Source: Tsuneonella deserti | GTDB lineage: Bacteria; Pseudomonadota; Alphaproteobacteria; Sphingomonadales; Sphingomonadaceae | DNA length: 64,000 bases | Direction of reading: 5' to 3' | NCBI RefSeq assembly: GCF_014644315.1 | Contig: NZ_BMKL01000001.1 | Location: 1,189,001 to 1,253,000 of the forward strand | Shown: positions 9,615-17,443 of the stretch, piece by piece | Layout: each line of letters opens with the position of its first letter | Numbering within the stretch: the stretch's first letter is position 1 | Notes under the pieces: generated by a model | The model's database searches: none | Told to the model about the DNA's origin: nothing | What the model saw: the letters and a program-made list of their open reading frames with translations, nothing else | Made by a program: the position numbers and the translations under genes

Positions 9615-11045
9615 TTATTTCATCATACCCTTCACTGCCTTGACGGTCGCCGGCCCGTAGGGAGGCTTGAACCCGCCCAGCTTGGCGATGTCGATCTTGG
9701 GCTGGGTATAGACGCTGCGCGCGTGGCTGAATTCGCGGAAGCCCTCGATGCCATGGTACGATCCCATTCCAGACGGTCCGACGCCGCCGAACGGCAGGTC
9801 TTCCATCGAGACGTGGAAGATCACGTCATTGACCGTCACGCCACCGGAAATAGTTCGCGTGAGGACCTTGTCTCGCTCGCCGACGTCCTCGCCGAAGTAA
9901 TACAGGCCGAGCGGGCGATCGTGCTCGTTCACGTAATCGATCGCTTCGTCGATCGCCTTGTAGGTCTTCACCGGCAGCACCGGTCCGAAGATTTCCTCCT
10001 GCATCGCGGCCATGTCGTCGGTCACGTTGCGCAGGATTGTCAGCGGCATCTTGCGCGCGTTGGACGAACCGAAGTCCTCGTCGGCCGGGTTGACCTCGAT
10101 CACCTCGGCGCCCTTCTCGCGCGCATCGGCCACCAGCCCTTGCAGCCGGTCGAAGTGCCGGTCCGAGACAACGCTCGCGTAATCCTCGTTGTCGAGCAGC
10201 CTGGGATACATGTTGTGCACGCCAAGCTGGACCGCGGCGACCGCGCCTTCCTCCATTTCCTCAGGAACGTACATGTAATCCGGCGCTAGGCAGATCTGCC
10301 CGGCATTCATCATCTTGCCCAGAGCGATGCGCTCGCCTGCCTTGGCGAGATCCGCGTTCCGGCCGAGGAACACCGGGCTCTTGCCGCCCAGTTCGAGCGT
10401 GACCGGCACGAGGTTCTTGGCCGCGGCTTCCATTACTTTGCGACCCGTAGCGGTCGATCCGGTGAACACGAGGTGGTCGAACGGAAGCTCGGAAAAGGCG
10501 TGAGCCACTTCCGGCCCGCCCAGCACCACCGCACATTCGTCCTCGGCAAAGCGTTTGGACACCAGTTCGGCCATCAATTCGCTGGTTCGTTCGGTGAACT
10601 CGCTCGGCTTCATCATCGCGCGGTTGCCCGCGGCGAACACCTGCATCAACGGCCCGAAGCTGAGGTTCACCGGGAAATTCCAGGGGGCGAGAATGCCGAT
10701 CACGCCCTTCGGTTCGAAGCGGAGTTCCGCCTTCGCGCCGAGCAGGCCGAGCGGGAACTGCACCTTGCGCTTTTCCGGACGCGACCACTGGTCGATGTGC
10801 TTCAGGCAATACTTCCCGAACCCCACGGTGCCGGCGATATCGGTGATCATCGACTGGTGCGGGCTGCGGTTGCCGAAGTCCGCGCTCATCGCCCGGCACA
10901 GCGCATCGCCATGTTCTTTCAAAAGCGCCATCGCGCGCTCCACGCGGTCCTTGCGAACGGCCAGCGGCTCGGGCCGCGCCGCGGTGAACGCGGCGCGCTG
11001 TTTCTTGAGCAGAGCTTCGAGCTCGGCTTTGCGATCTTCGGCCAT
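9615..11045 (-). CDS. Aldehyde dehydrogenase, coniferyl aldehyde dehydrogenase type
   Basis: NAD(P)-dependent oxidation of an aldehyde to a carboxylate. The 476-residue protein has the substrate-channel motif APWNFPVNLSFGPL, the nucleotide site FTGSTATGRKV, the catalytic glutamate in LELGGKSP and the nucleophilic cysteine in GQICLAPDY. The overall pattern, including the C-terminal PPYGPATVKAVKG end, is that of the class-3-like group called coniferyl aldehyde dehydrogenase; the actual substrate is not shown. The start MAEDRKAEL at 11045 is preferred because a GGGAG ribosome site precedes it. It is transcribed towards nuoA. Confidence 0.88.
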   Translation of the reverse strand: MAEDRKAELEALLKKQRAAFTAARPEPLAVRKDRVERAMALLKEHGDALCRAMSADFGNRSPHQSMITDIAGTVGFGKYCLKHIDQWSRPEKRKVQFPLGLLGAKAELRFEPKGVIGILAPWNFPVNLSFGPLMQVFAAGNRAMMKPSEFTERTSELMAELVSKRFAEDECAVVLGGPEVAHAFSELPFDHLVFTGSTATGRKVMEAAAKNLVPVTLELGGKSPVFLGRNADLAKAGERIALGKMMNAGQICLAPDYMYVPEEMEEGAVAAVQLGVHNMYPRLLDNEDYASVVSDRHFDRLQGLVADAREKGAEVIEVNPADEDFGSSNARKMPLTILRNVTDDMAAMQEEIFGPVLPVKTYKAIDEAIDYVNEHDRPLGLYYFGEDVGERDKVLTRTISGGVTVNDVIFHVSMEDLPFGGVGPSGMGSYHGIEGFREFSHARSVYTQPKIDIAKLGGFKPPYGPATVKAVKGMMK

Positions 11046-11356
11046 GACAGTCTCCCGCGAGTTGTGATTTGCCACCTTTTTTCGACGATAGCGGGCAGCT
11101 TGGCAAGCGCCGGACGGAGCCCACGCTTTCCTACACAGTGGCTCCGTGCGAATAGGCCGGATGACCTTGTTTCGCCTTCTGCCCAGACTTGTTTCTTGCG
11201 CAACCGATGGCGGTTAGGTTTTCGCCGCCAGGACAGTGGTCCAAGTGGTCCACCGATCCAACAGAGCGAGGCTTCTCGCCGGCAACTCAAGCGTTGTTTG
11301 CCATTGCCGCAGTGCAGCATTAGATCGCTCGCATACGCAATCAGAAAGGCCCAGCC
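11046..11356. other. Intergenic region between divergent aldehyde dehydrogenase and thiolase genes
   Basis: A 311-nt stretch with no convincing gene. It must hold the promoters of both divergent genes. Visible structure: an 8-bp inverted repeat (listed separately) 69 nt ahead of the aldehyde dehydrogenase start, and a short direct repeat, GTGGTCCA twice with one base between (11236-11252), on the thiolase side. No promoter hexamers could be assigned with confidence. Confidence 0.6.
11114..11147. repeat. 8-bp inverted repeat upstream of the aldehyde dehydrogenase gene
   Basis: ACGGAGCC (11114-11121) and its exact complement GGCTCCGT (11140-11147), separated by 18 nt. It could be a regulator site or an RNA hairpin in the leader of the minus-strand gene. 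An 8-bp arm in GC-rich DNA can arise by chance, so the assignment is weak. Confidence 0.35.
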
Positions 11357-12553
11357 ATGCCCGCTTTTTCCGCCGCCGATCCGGTCGTCATCCTTTCGTA
11401 CGCGCGCACGCCGATGGGCGGCATGCAGGGCGTTCTGAGCGATGTTTCAGCAACCGAACTCGGCGCCACGGCGGTCAAGGCCGCGGTTGAGCGCGCGGGC
11501 GTTTCCGGAGAGGAGATCGAGCGGATCTACATGGGCTGCGTTCTCCCCGCCGGCCTCGGTCAGGCCCCGGCTCGTCAGGCGGCGATCAAGGCGGGCCTCC
11601 CCACCTCCGTGCAGGCGACCACTGTCAACAAGGTCTGCGGCAGCGGCATGCAGACCGTGATCATGGCAAGCGAAGCGATCGCGAGCGGCTCGCTCGACTT
11701 CGCGGTTGCCGGCGGCATGGAGAGCATGACCAATGCGCCCTACCTCCTCAAGAAGCACCGCTCGGGCGCGCGCATCGGGCATGACACCGCCTATGACCAC
11801 ATGTTCCTCGACGGGCTGGAAGACGCCTACGAGGCAGGGCGCGCAATGGGCACCTTCGCGCAGGACACCGCCAACGAATACCAGCTCACCCGGGAAAACC
11901 AGGACGATTACTCGGTGGAGTCGCTCCGCCGCGCGAACGAGGCGATCACCAGCGGTGCCTTTGCGGACGAGATCGTCCCGGTCACGGTGACCTCGCGCAA
12001 GGGCGAAGTGACCGTCGACACCGACGAGCAACCGCCCAAGGGGAACCCCGAAAAGCTGCGCCAGCTTCGCGCCGCGTTCGCCAAGGACGGCACGATCACC
12101 GCGGCCTCGTCGAGTTCGATAAGCGATGGAGCCGCCGCCGTGGTGCTGGCCCGCGAAAGCGTTGCGAAGGAAAAGGGGCTGGCTCCGGTCGCCCGCGTGG
12201 TGGCGATGGCGGCTCACGCCCAGGCGCCGAAGGACTTCACCACCGCTCCCGTGGGCGCGATCCGCAAGGTGCTCGACAAGGCCGGTTGGACCGTCGACGA
12301 TGTCGACCTGTTCGAAGTCAACGAGGCATTCGCCTGCGTGGCGATGTTCGCGATGAAGGATCTGGGTCTTCCGCACGAAAAGGTGAACGTCAACGGAGGC
12401 GCCACCGCGCTCGGCCACCCGATCGGGGCCAGCGGCACCCGCATCATCGTGACCTTGCTCAACGCGCTCAGGCAGAAGGGATTGAAGCGCGGAGTCGCCT
12501 CGCTGTGCATCGGTGGGGGCGAAGCGACCGCCGTCGCGGTGGAGATGGCCTGA
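11357..12553 (+). CDS. Acetyl-CoA C-acetyltransferase (thiolase)
   Basis: Condenses two acetyl-CoA to acetoacetyl-CoA or runs the reverse thiolysis; a cytoplasmic enzyme of short-chain acyl-CoA metabolism. The acyl-accepting cysteine is Cys94 in NKVCGSGMQ. The second half has NEAFA, the catalytic histidine in GGATALGHPIGASG and the proton-donating cysteine in LCIGGGEA. The 398-residue length is standard. A GAAAGG site precedes the ATG. No polyhydroxybutyrate genes adjoin it, so whether it is biosynthetic or degradative is not settled here. Confidence 0.93.
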   Translation: MPAFSAADPVVILSYARTPMGGMQGVLSDVSATELGATAVKAAVERAGVSGEEIERIYMGCVLPAGLGQAPARQAAIKAGLPTSVQATTVNKVCGSGMQTVIMASEAIASGSLDFAVAGGMESMTNAPYLLKKHRSGARIGHDTAYDHMFLDGLEDAYEAGRAMGTFAQDTANEYQLTRENQDDYSVESLRRANEAITSGAFADEIVPVTVTSRKGEVTVDTDEQPPKGNPEKLRQLRAAFAKDGTITAASSSSISDGAAAVVLARESVAKEKGLAPVARVVAMAAHAQAPKDFTTAPVGAIRKVLDKAGWTVDDVDLFEVNEAFACVAMFAMKDLGLPHEKVNVNGGATALGHPIGASGTRIIVTLLNALRQKGLKRGVASLCIGGGEATAVAVEMA

Positions 12554-12629
12554 CCCGCTTATCGTCATTACCCCCCGGGCGTATTCAGGCTTGCCCGGAA
12601 ACGGGTCCAACAATGGGGGAGACAAAGCG

Positions 12630-13094
12630 ATGAAGAGGCTTGGTCTGATGGCGGCGGTGGCCGCGCTTTCGGCGTGTTCCCAGAAGGCTGACGAGGCTCC
12701 GGCCGCGACCGATACGACGATGGCCGAAGCAGAGCCGGCGGCGGGGGTGACGACGGGCACTTACGATGTGAAGATGGCCGACGGCACCATGGCCAAGACG
12801 GTCATTAACGCGGACGGCACCTACGTCGATACCGACAAGGACGGCAAGGAGACCCGCGGTGCTTACGTCCGCAAGGACGGCAAGGATTGCTTCGATCCCG
12901 AAGGTGCCGATCCAGAAGTCTGCTGGTCGGTTACCGCGCCCGGTGCCGATGGCGGCTTCACGGCCACCATGCCCGACGGAAAGACCACGGTCACCGTCAC
13001 TCCGGCCAGTGTGACGACGACCGTCACCACGGCTGCCACGCCCACCGCGACCGCTACGACCGCGGCGGCGACTCCGGCGCCCACGGCGACCTGA
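12630..13094 (+). CDS. Predicted lipoprotein with Thr/Ala-rich tail
   Basis: A 154-residue protein with a lipoprotein signal MKRLGLMAAVAALSACS; the lipobox LSAC puts the lipidated cysteine near residue 16. The middle has a small domain with DGTYVDTDKDGKETRG and two cysteines (KDCFDPEG, PEVCWSV). The last 40 or so residues are a low-complexity Thr/Ala/Pro/Val run. No named family recognised. The ATG at 12630 is chosen because it opens exactly at the signal peptide and follows GGGGGAG. Confidence 0.78.
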   Translation: MKRLGLMAAVAALSACSQKADEAPAATDTTMAEAEPAAGVTTGTYDVKMADGTMAKTVINADGTYVDTDKDGKETRGAYVRKDGKDCFDPEGADPEVCWSVTAPGADGGFTATMPDGKTTVTVTPASVTTTVTTAATPTATATTAAATPAPTAT

Positions 13095-13120
13095 TTGCGG
13101 GTGCTTCGGTATCGCACTTG

Positions 13121-13146
13121 GAGGGCGGCCCGAAATGGCCGCCCTT
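13121..13146. terminator. Hairpin between convergent genes, likely bidirectional terminator
   Basis: A perfect 8-bp GC stem, GGGCGGCC / GGCCGCCC, around the loop CGAAAT (stem 13123-13144). It sits exactly between the stops of the convergent lipoprotein and SH3-protein genes. The tail on the plus side is only TTCTC, so it may be factor-assisted. Confidence 0.55.
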
Positions 13147-13152
13147 CTCGGC

Positions 13153-13614
13153 TTACGGCCTTGCCGCGCCCCACAAACGCTCGGCCCGCATGAAGCCGGC
13201 CCGCCCCTCGACGTCGATCCGGCACCAGCCATCAGCGCAATCATCGATATGGGCGACGACGCCGGGCTCCGCGTTCCATTTCAGCTTCGACCCGTCACCC
13301 GGCTTCTCCCGAATCGCAGCCAGACCCTCGCCGACGACGATGCCGCCCCGCTCCTTGCTCAGGAGGTTCGCGGTGACCCACCCCTCGTCTCCTGCAGGGT
13401 CGCGCACGAGGCGCCAGCCCTCGTGGACGCGGATGACCTTGAGCGGCAAGCCCGGCCGGTGGTAAACCCAGCGCACAGGATAGTCCCGTCCGGGTCCCGC
13501 GCGCAGGTTTAGCTTTTCCGTCTTGATCGACGCCCAATATGGGACCTCACGGTCCTGTGCGGCGAGCGGAGCGGTGAGAGCCAGAAAGAGAAAGGCCGGA
13601 AGTCTGAGGCGCAT
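13153..13614 (-). CDS. Secreted SH3-domain protein
   Basis: A 153-residue exported protein: a signal peptide ending near APLAAQ, then two bacterial SH3 repeats. The first has the classic LNLRAGPGRDYPVRWVY and WRLVRDPAGDEGWV; the second is shorter (AAIREKPGDG ... CRIDVEGRAGFM). Such domains usually bind peptidoglycan or partner proteins in the periplasm. No catalytic domain is attached. Its divergent neighbour is a 2-hydroxyacid dehydrogenase with which it shares no evident function. Confidence 0.85.
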   Translation of the reverse strand: MRLRLPAFLFLALTAPLAAQDREVPYWASIKTEKLNLRAGPGRDYPVRWVYHRPGLPLKVIRVHEGWRLVRDPAGDEGWVTANLLSKERGGIVVGEGLAAIREKPGDGSKLKWNAEPGVVAHIDDCADGWCRIDVEGRAGFMRAERLWGAARP

Positions 13615-13704
13615 GTCGAAAGAAGCGATAGCGTGTGAACACCGTCTGCTTCAAGCCACGACCGCTTGACCACTCGCCCTTCCACCCACTAGCCCTCGCT
13701 ATGA

Positions 13705-14712
13705 ATGAGCGAAAGTCCAGCCCCGCGCCGTACAAGCAAGCCCAGGGTGGTGGTCACGCGTCATCTGCTTCCGTCGATTGAAGCGCGTCTGGGCGAATTG
13801 TTCGACGCGACATTCAACCAAGCCGACTTGCCCCTCACCCACGAGCAATTGGTCGCTGCCGTCCAGGAGGCGGACGTCCTCGTTCCGACGGTCACGGACA
13901 GGATCGACGCAGAGTTGATCGCGGCTGCCGGACCGCAGCTCGGTCTTATCGCGAACTTCGGGGCCGGCGTTGATCACATCGACCTTGCGGCTGCCCGCGC
14001 GCGGCGCATCATTGTCACAAACACGCCCGGGGTCTTCACCGACGACACCGCTGATCTCACGATGGCGTTGATCATCGGAGTACCCCGCCGCCTGCGCGAG
14101 GGAACCGCGCTGATCCGGCGGCACGAATGGACCGGATGGGCCCCTTCCGTGCTGCTGGGACGCAAACTTGGAGGCAAGGTGCTGGGTATTGTCGGAATGG
14201 GAAGGATCGGGCAGGCCGTTGCCTGGCGCGCGCGCGCCTTTGGCCTGACGATCCGCTATCATAACCGCCATCGCCTGCCGCAAGCGATAGAGACGATGTT
14301 CGGCGCCGAATATGTGGAAGATCTGGATACGCTTCTGCGCGACGCGGACATCGTCACTCTCCACGCGCCCGCGACGGAAGCGACTCGGGGCATGATCAGT
14401 GCCGAGCGTATTGCGTCGATGAAACCTGGCGCCACTATCGTGAACACCGCGCGCGCGGATCTCATTGATTACGAAGCGATGATCGCCGCACTGGAGAGCG
14501 GTCACCTCGGCGGCGCGGGGCTCGATGTGTTTCCGCAAGAGCCCAAGGTCGACGATCGCCTGGTCGCGCTGCCCAACGTCATTGCGCAGCCGCATATCGG
14601 AAGCGCCACGGTGGAAGGGAGAGAGGCCTCGGGTGAAAAGGTCATCGCCAACATCCGCTTCTGGGCCGACGGGCACCGGCCGCCGGACCAGGTCCTGGAG
14701 GGTCTTTTCTGA
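13705..14712 (+). CDS. D-isomer-specific 2-hydroxyacid dehydrogenase (glyoxylate/hydroxypyruvate reductase type)
   Basis: NAD(P)H-dependent reduction of a 2-keto acid. The 335-residue protein has the Rossmann motif GIVGMGRIGQAVAWRARAFG near residue 157 and the catalytic triad Arg (NTARADLID), Glu (FPQEP) and His (QPHIGSAT), all in the expected order. The sequence resembles glyoxylate/hydroxypyruvate reductases, but phosphoglycerate-like substrates cannot be excluded. The start at 13705 (MSESPAPRR) gives the right frame. Its stop overlaps the likely CTG start of the next gene. Confidence 0.9.
   Translation: MSESPAPRRTSKPRVVVTRHLLPSIEARLGELFDATFNQADLPLTHEQLVAAVQEADVLVPTVTDRIDAELIAAAGPQLGLIANFGAGVDHIDLAAARARRIIVTNTPGVFTDDTADLTMALIIGVPRRLREGTALIRRHEWTGWAPSVLLGRKLGGKVLGIVGMGRIGQAVAWRARAFGLTIRYHNRHRLPQAIETMFGAEYVEDLDTLLRDADIVTLHAPATEATRGMISAERIASMKPGATIVNTARADLIDYEAMIAALESGHLGGAGLDVFPQEPKVDDRLVALPNVIAQPHIGSATVEGREASGEKVIANIRFWADGHRPPDQVLEGLF
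14697..14711 (+). promoter_or_regulatory. Ribosome site and CTG initiation codon of the cysteine-cluster gene
   Basis: GGAGGG (14697-14702) lies six bases ahead of CTG (14709-14711), and this CTG overlaps the upstream TGA stop. In this frame the reading is open from the TGA at 14634 and contains no ATG, GTG or TTG before the conserved cysteine motif, so CTG is the only well-placed start. Confidence 0.65.
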
Positions 14713-15230
14713 CCGATCCAGCCCCCCCTGAAGCGGCGGAGGGCGTCGATACTGCCAGCGCGCTATGCCTGAGCTGCGGACTGTGCTGCGACGGCGGACT
14801 TTTCGAACTGGTTGAATTGAACGAAGAGGACCAACAGCGCCTTGCCGCGCATGGCCTGGTTGCTTCCGAAAAGTTGCAGCATCCCTGCCCCCATTTCATT
14901 GCGCCCGCGTGTTCGATTTATCGGATCCGCCCCTTTCGCTGCAGCGATTACACCTGCCGCGTGCTCGAGGGCATGCTGCAAGGCGAGTTGGAGCCAGGAG
15001 CCGCTCACGGGTTGGTCGAGCAGGCTCTGGCAATGCGCAAGTTGGTACAGGACGCCTTGCCGGGTGACGTGACTGCGGACCGTCTCGCTAGAGATTTACT
15101 TTCGGAATCGGCCGAGAACCGTGCGCCTGCCCGCCTACTCGCTTTGGCGCGGTTCGCGGCCTTCAGAATCTTTGTCGAGCGCCATTTCCTGGGCCCAAAA
15201 TCCAGATGGATGACGCGCAAGTCAGCCTAA
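14709..15230 (+). CDS. YkgJ-family cysteine-cluster protein
   Basis: A 173-residue cytoplasmic protein with the family's cysteine pattern: CLSCGLCCDG near residue 21, then HPCPHFIAPACSIYRIRPFR and CSDYTC, which would bind an iron-sulfur cluster or zinc. The first in-frame TTG (14817) falls after the N-terminal motif, so the gene must begin upstream; the only candidate with a good ribosome site is CTG at 14709, in a four-base overlap with the dehydrogenase stop. The function of this family is unknown. Coupling to a 2-hydroxyacid dehydrogenase may be incidental. Confidence 0.8.
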   Translation: MTDPAPPEAAEGVDTASALCLSCGLCCDGGLFELVELNEEDQQRLAAHGLVASEKLQHPCPHFIAPACSIYRIRPFRCSDYTCRVLEGMLQGELEPGAAHGLVEQALAMRKLVQDALPGDVTADRLARDLLSESAENRAPARLLALARFAAFRIFVERHFLGPKSRWMTRKSA

Positions 15231-15242
15231 AATCAGCCGGGC

Positions 15243-16649
15243 TCAGTCACCCATCAGGATACGATCGACCAATTCCTTCACCGTAGGCGTGAAGTTGTTC
15301 GAATAGAACGGGTCCTGCTTGAACCGGTAGGCAGCGTGGCCGGCGAACATCAGGTTTTCGTTGATCGGCTCTCCGTGAGCAATGTTCTGCAGGGCCTTCT
15401 GGATGCAGAAACTGCGCGGATCCGCCAATCGGCCGGTAGTGTAATCGTCGTGATCCTTCCAGCTCGAGAACTGGCAGTGCGACAGGCAGCCCATGCAGTC
15501 CTTCTGGTCCTGCCGGATCACATCCCGGCTTTGGGGCGTGACGTAGACGATGGTGTCATCGGGGGTCTTGAGCACTTCGGTGTAACCCTGTGCGAACCAG
15601 CCGCAGGCGCGCTCGTAGTCCTTGGGCGCGACCCAGAAGTTCTTCCCGCGCACGCCGATGTCCAACTGCCGGGTGTGTTCTCCGGCGGCAACCTTGCTGA
15701 AAGGAATTTGCCGTTCGGAGCGGTGAATAAGGTCGTAGAGGAAATCGTTCTTCACCGCCGAGCTGTAGAAGCCGGTTGGTGAGAACTTGTGCAGCAGCAC
15801 GTCTCCCTCATCGATCTCCCGCAGAGCATCCTTCCACGCCTGGGGGATCGGGCTTTCGACGGTAAGCAGTGGACGGGTGCCGAACTGGAACACGATCTTT
15901 CCGAGCTCGGGGTTGTCGATCCAGTCGTTCCACTCACGCAGGAACCAGACCCCGCCCGCCATGACGATAGCAGTGTCTTCCGAGACGCCCTCGGCGCGCA
16001 TCGTCTCGCGTAGCGCCTTCACGCGCGGATAGGGATCCTCGGGCTTCAGCGGGTCTTCGGCGTTCGACAGGCCGTTGTGACCCCCGGCCAGCCACGGGTC
16101 CTCATAGACAACCGCCGCCATCAAATCGGGCACCTTGCTGTAGCTACGTTTCCAAAGCGCGCGGAAAGCACGGGCCGAACTGACGATCGGCAGGTAGTGG
16201 ACATTGTAGCGCTGCGCGATCTCAGCGAGCTTGTATGGCATCCCCGCGCCGCAGGTTACGCCAGCGACCAGCCCCCGCGTCTGCTCCAGGACATTCTCTA
16301 GTATGGTCTGGGCGCCGCCCATTTCCCAAAGGACATTGATGTTGATCGCGCCGTTGCCGCCGGCGATTTCGTGCGCGCGGCGTACCTGCTCCACCGCGCC
16401 ATCGATGGCATAGCGGATCAGTTGCTCGTGCCGCTCCTTGCGCGTCAGGGCATCGTAAACCTGAGGCACGATCTTGCCCTCGGCGTCATAGCTGTCGGCA
16501 TTCACCGCACTTACGGTGCCGATTCCTCCGGCCGCGGCCCATGCGCCGGAGCTCATGTGATTGGTCGCCGAGACGCCCTTGCCACCTTCAACGAGCGGCC
16601 AAACTTCGCGCCCGCCATAGAGAATTGGCTGCAGACCCTTGAACGACAT
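15243..16649 (-). CDS. Nitronate monooxygenase-like flavoprotein with C-terminal cysteine cluster
   Basis: A TIM-barrel FMN enzyme of the nitronate monooxygenase / 2-nitropropane dioxygenase group, starting MSFKGLQPILYGGREVWPLV. Barrel signatures include GAWAAAGGIGTVSAVNADS, GVTCGAGMPYKL and VMAGGVWFLREW. It is 468 residues, well above the usual 320-350. The extra C-terminal region holds DCMGCLSHCQ and a later FCIQ, a cysteine cluster that could bind a metal. The start at 16649 is chosen from family resemblance; upstream starts overlap the preceding methyltransferase gene. Substrate unknown. Confidence 0.82.
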   Translation of the reverse strand: MSFKGLQPILYGGREVWPLVEGGKGVSATNHMSSGAWAAAGGIGTVSAVNADSYDAEGKIVPQVYDALTRKERHEQLIRYAIDGAVEQVRRAHEIAGGNGAININVLWEMGGAQTILENVLEQTRGLVAGVTCGAGMPYKLAEIAQRYNVHYLPIVSSARAFRALWKRSYSKVPDLMAAVVYEDPWLAGGHNGLSNAEDPLKPEDPYPRVKALRETMRAEGVSEDTAIVMAGGVWFLREWNDWIDNPELGKIVFQFGTRPLLTVESPIPQAWKDALREIDEGDVLLHKFSPTGFYSSAVKNDFLYDLIHRSERQIPFSKVAAGEHTRQLDIGVRGKNFWVAPKDYERACGWFAQGYTEVLKTPDDTIVYVTPQSRDVIRQDQKDCMGCLSHCQFSSWKDHDDYTTGRLADPRSFCIQKALQNIAHGEPINENLMFAGHAAYRFKQDPFYSNNFTPTVKELVDRILMGD

Positions 16650-16690
16650 CGAGCTGATCGCTTCCTCAGTTAAAAACAGATGCGCTGAAA

Positions 16691-17443
16691 TCAGCGCGTG
16701 GTCGAGCCGGTCGTTCCCGCTTCCTGTCGGCATGGCTTTATAGTCTTCGGCTCGGGCCTCGTAGCGGCTCGCTTGAACTGTGCATAGTACCCCGCGATTT
16801 CCGGGGCGTCCTTGAACGCGTCCAGCGTGAAGCCGACCCGTTCGAACTCACAGCTCAGCAGCAACGGATCGATCCCGTGCTGGTTGCTTGGCCGATTGAC
16901 CTCGACCACGATCACCCGCCCGTTCGTGCGGAGGCTGGGCCAGAGCCGCCAAAGAAAGGCGTAAGGCTCCTGAACCTCATGATACATGTGGACCATGAAC
17001 ACCCGATCGAAGCTATTTGCCGGCAGGCGGGGATCGTCGGGCGTACCGAGACGGATCGAAACATTGTCCAGCCGCTCCCGCTCGACGCGCTGGCCCAGCC
17101 GGTCGAGCGCGTCGCGGTCGATGTCCTGCGCCAGCACCCGGCCGGTCCTCCCCACCGCCTCCGCCAACCGGACCGTGTAATACCCTTCGCCTGCACCTAG
17201 GTCGGCCACTGTCATGCCGGGCTCGATTTGCGCAAGATCCATCACCTTGCGGGCTTCGCCCACGCTATCGCGCTGGACCTCGGTCGAGAACTGGTTGGAG
17301 CCCAGCTTCGATATTGCGCGCTCAGGGCGGGGAAATTCGCGCGCGGTCTCCGGACGAGAGCTGTCCCGCCCCGGCTGCAGCCAATTGCAGCCTCCCGCCA
17401 CGAGCGTAAGCGCGGCCAGCAACAGGCGCCCGGTGCGATGCAT
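16691..17443 (-). CDS. Exported class I SAM-dependent methyltransferase
   Basis: A 250-residue protein with a methyltransferase fold: motif I VADLGAGEGYYTVRLAEAVG near residue 79, then RVLAQDIDRDAL and an aromatic HMYHEVQEP. It begins with a hydrophobic leader ending in VAGGC, like a weak lipobox or signal peptide. An exported SAM enzyme is odd because SAM is cytoplasmic; proteins of this predicted-methyltransferase type with leaders do exist, but their role is unclear. The start overlaps the prfB stop (TGATG). Confidence 0.8.
   Translation of the reverse strand: MHRTGRLLLAALTLVAGGCNWLQPGRDSSRPETAREFPRPERAISKLGSNQFSTEVQRDSVGEARKVMDLAQIEPGMTVADLGAGEGYYTVRLAEAVGRTGRVLAQDIDRDALDRLGQRVERERLDNVSIRLGTPDDPRLPANSFDRVFMVHMYHEVQEPYAFLWRLWPSLRTNGRVIVVEVNRPSNQHGIDPLLLSCEFERVGFTLDAFKDAPEIAGYYAQFKRAATRPEPKTIKPCRQEAGTTGSTTR

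Noticed and set aside
11447..12760. 437-codon open frame on the minus strand opposite the thiolase
   Set aside because: It mirrors the third-position GC bias of the real plus-strand thiolase; no domain, signal or ribosome site supports it.
14817..15230. TTG at 14817 as the start of the cysteine-cluster gene
   Set aside because: It would lose the conserved CxxCxxCC motif that lies in the same open frame upstream.
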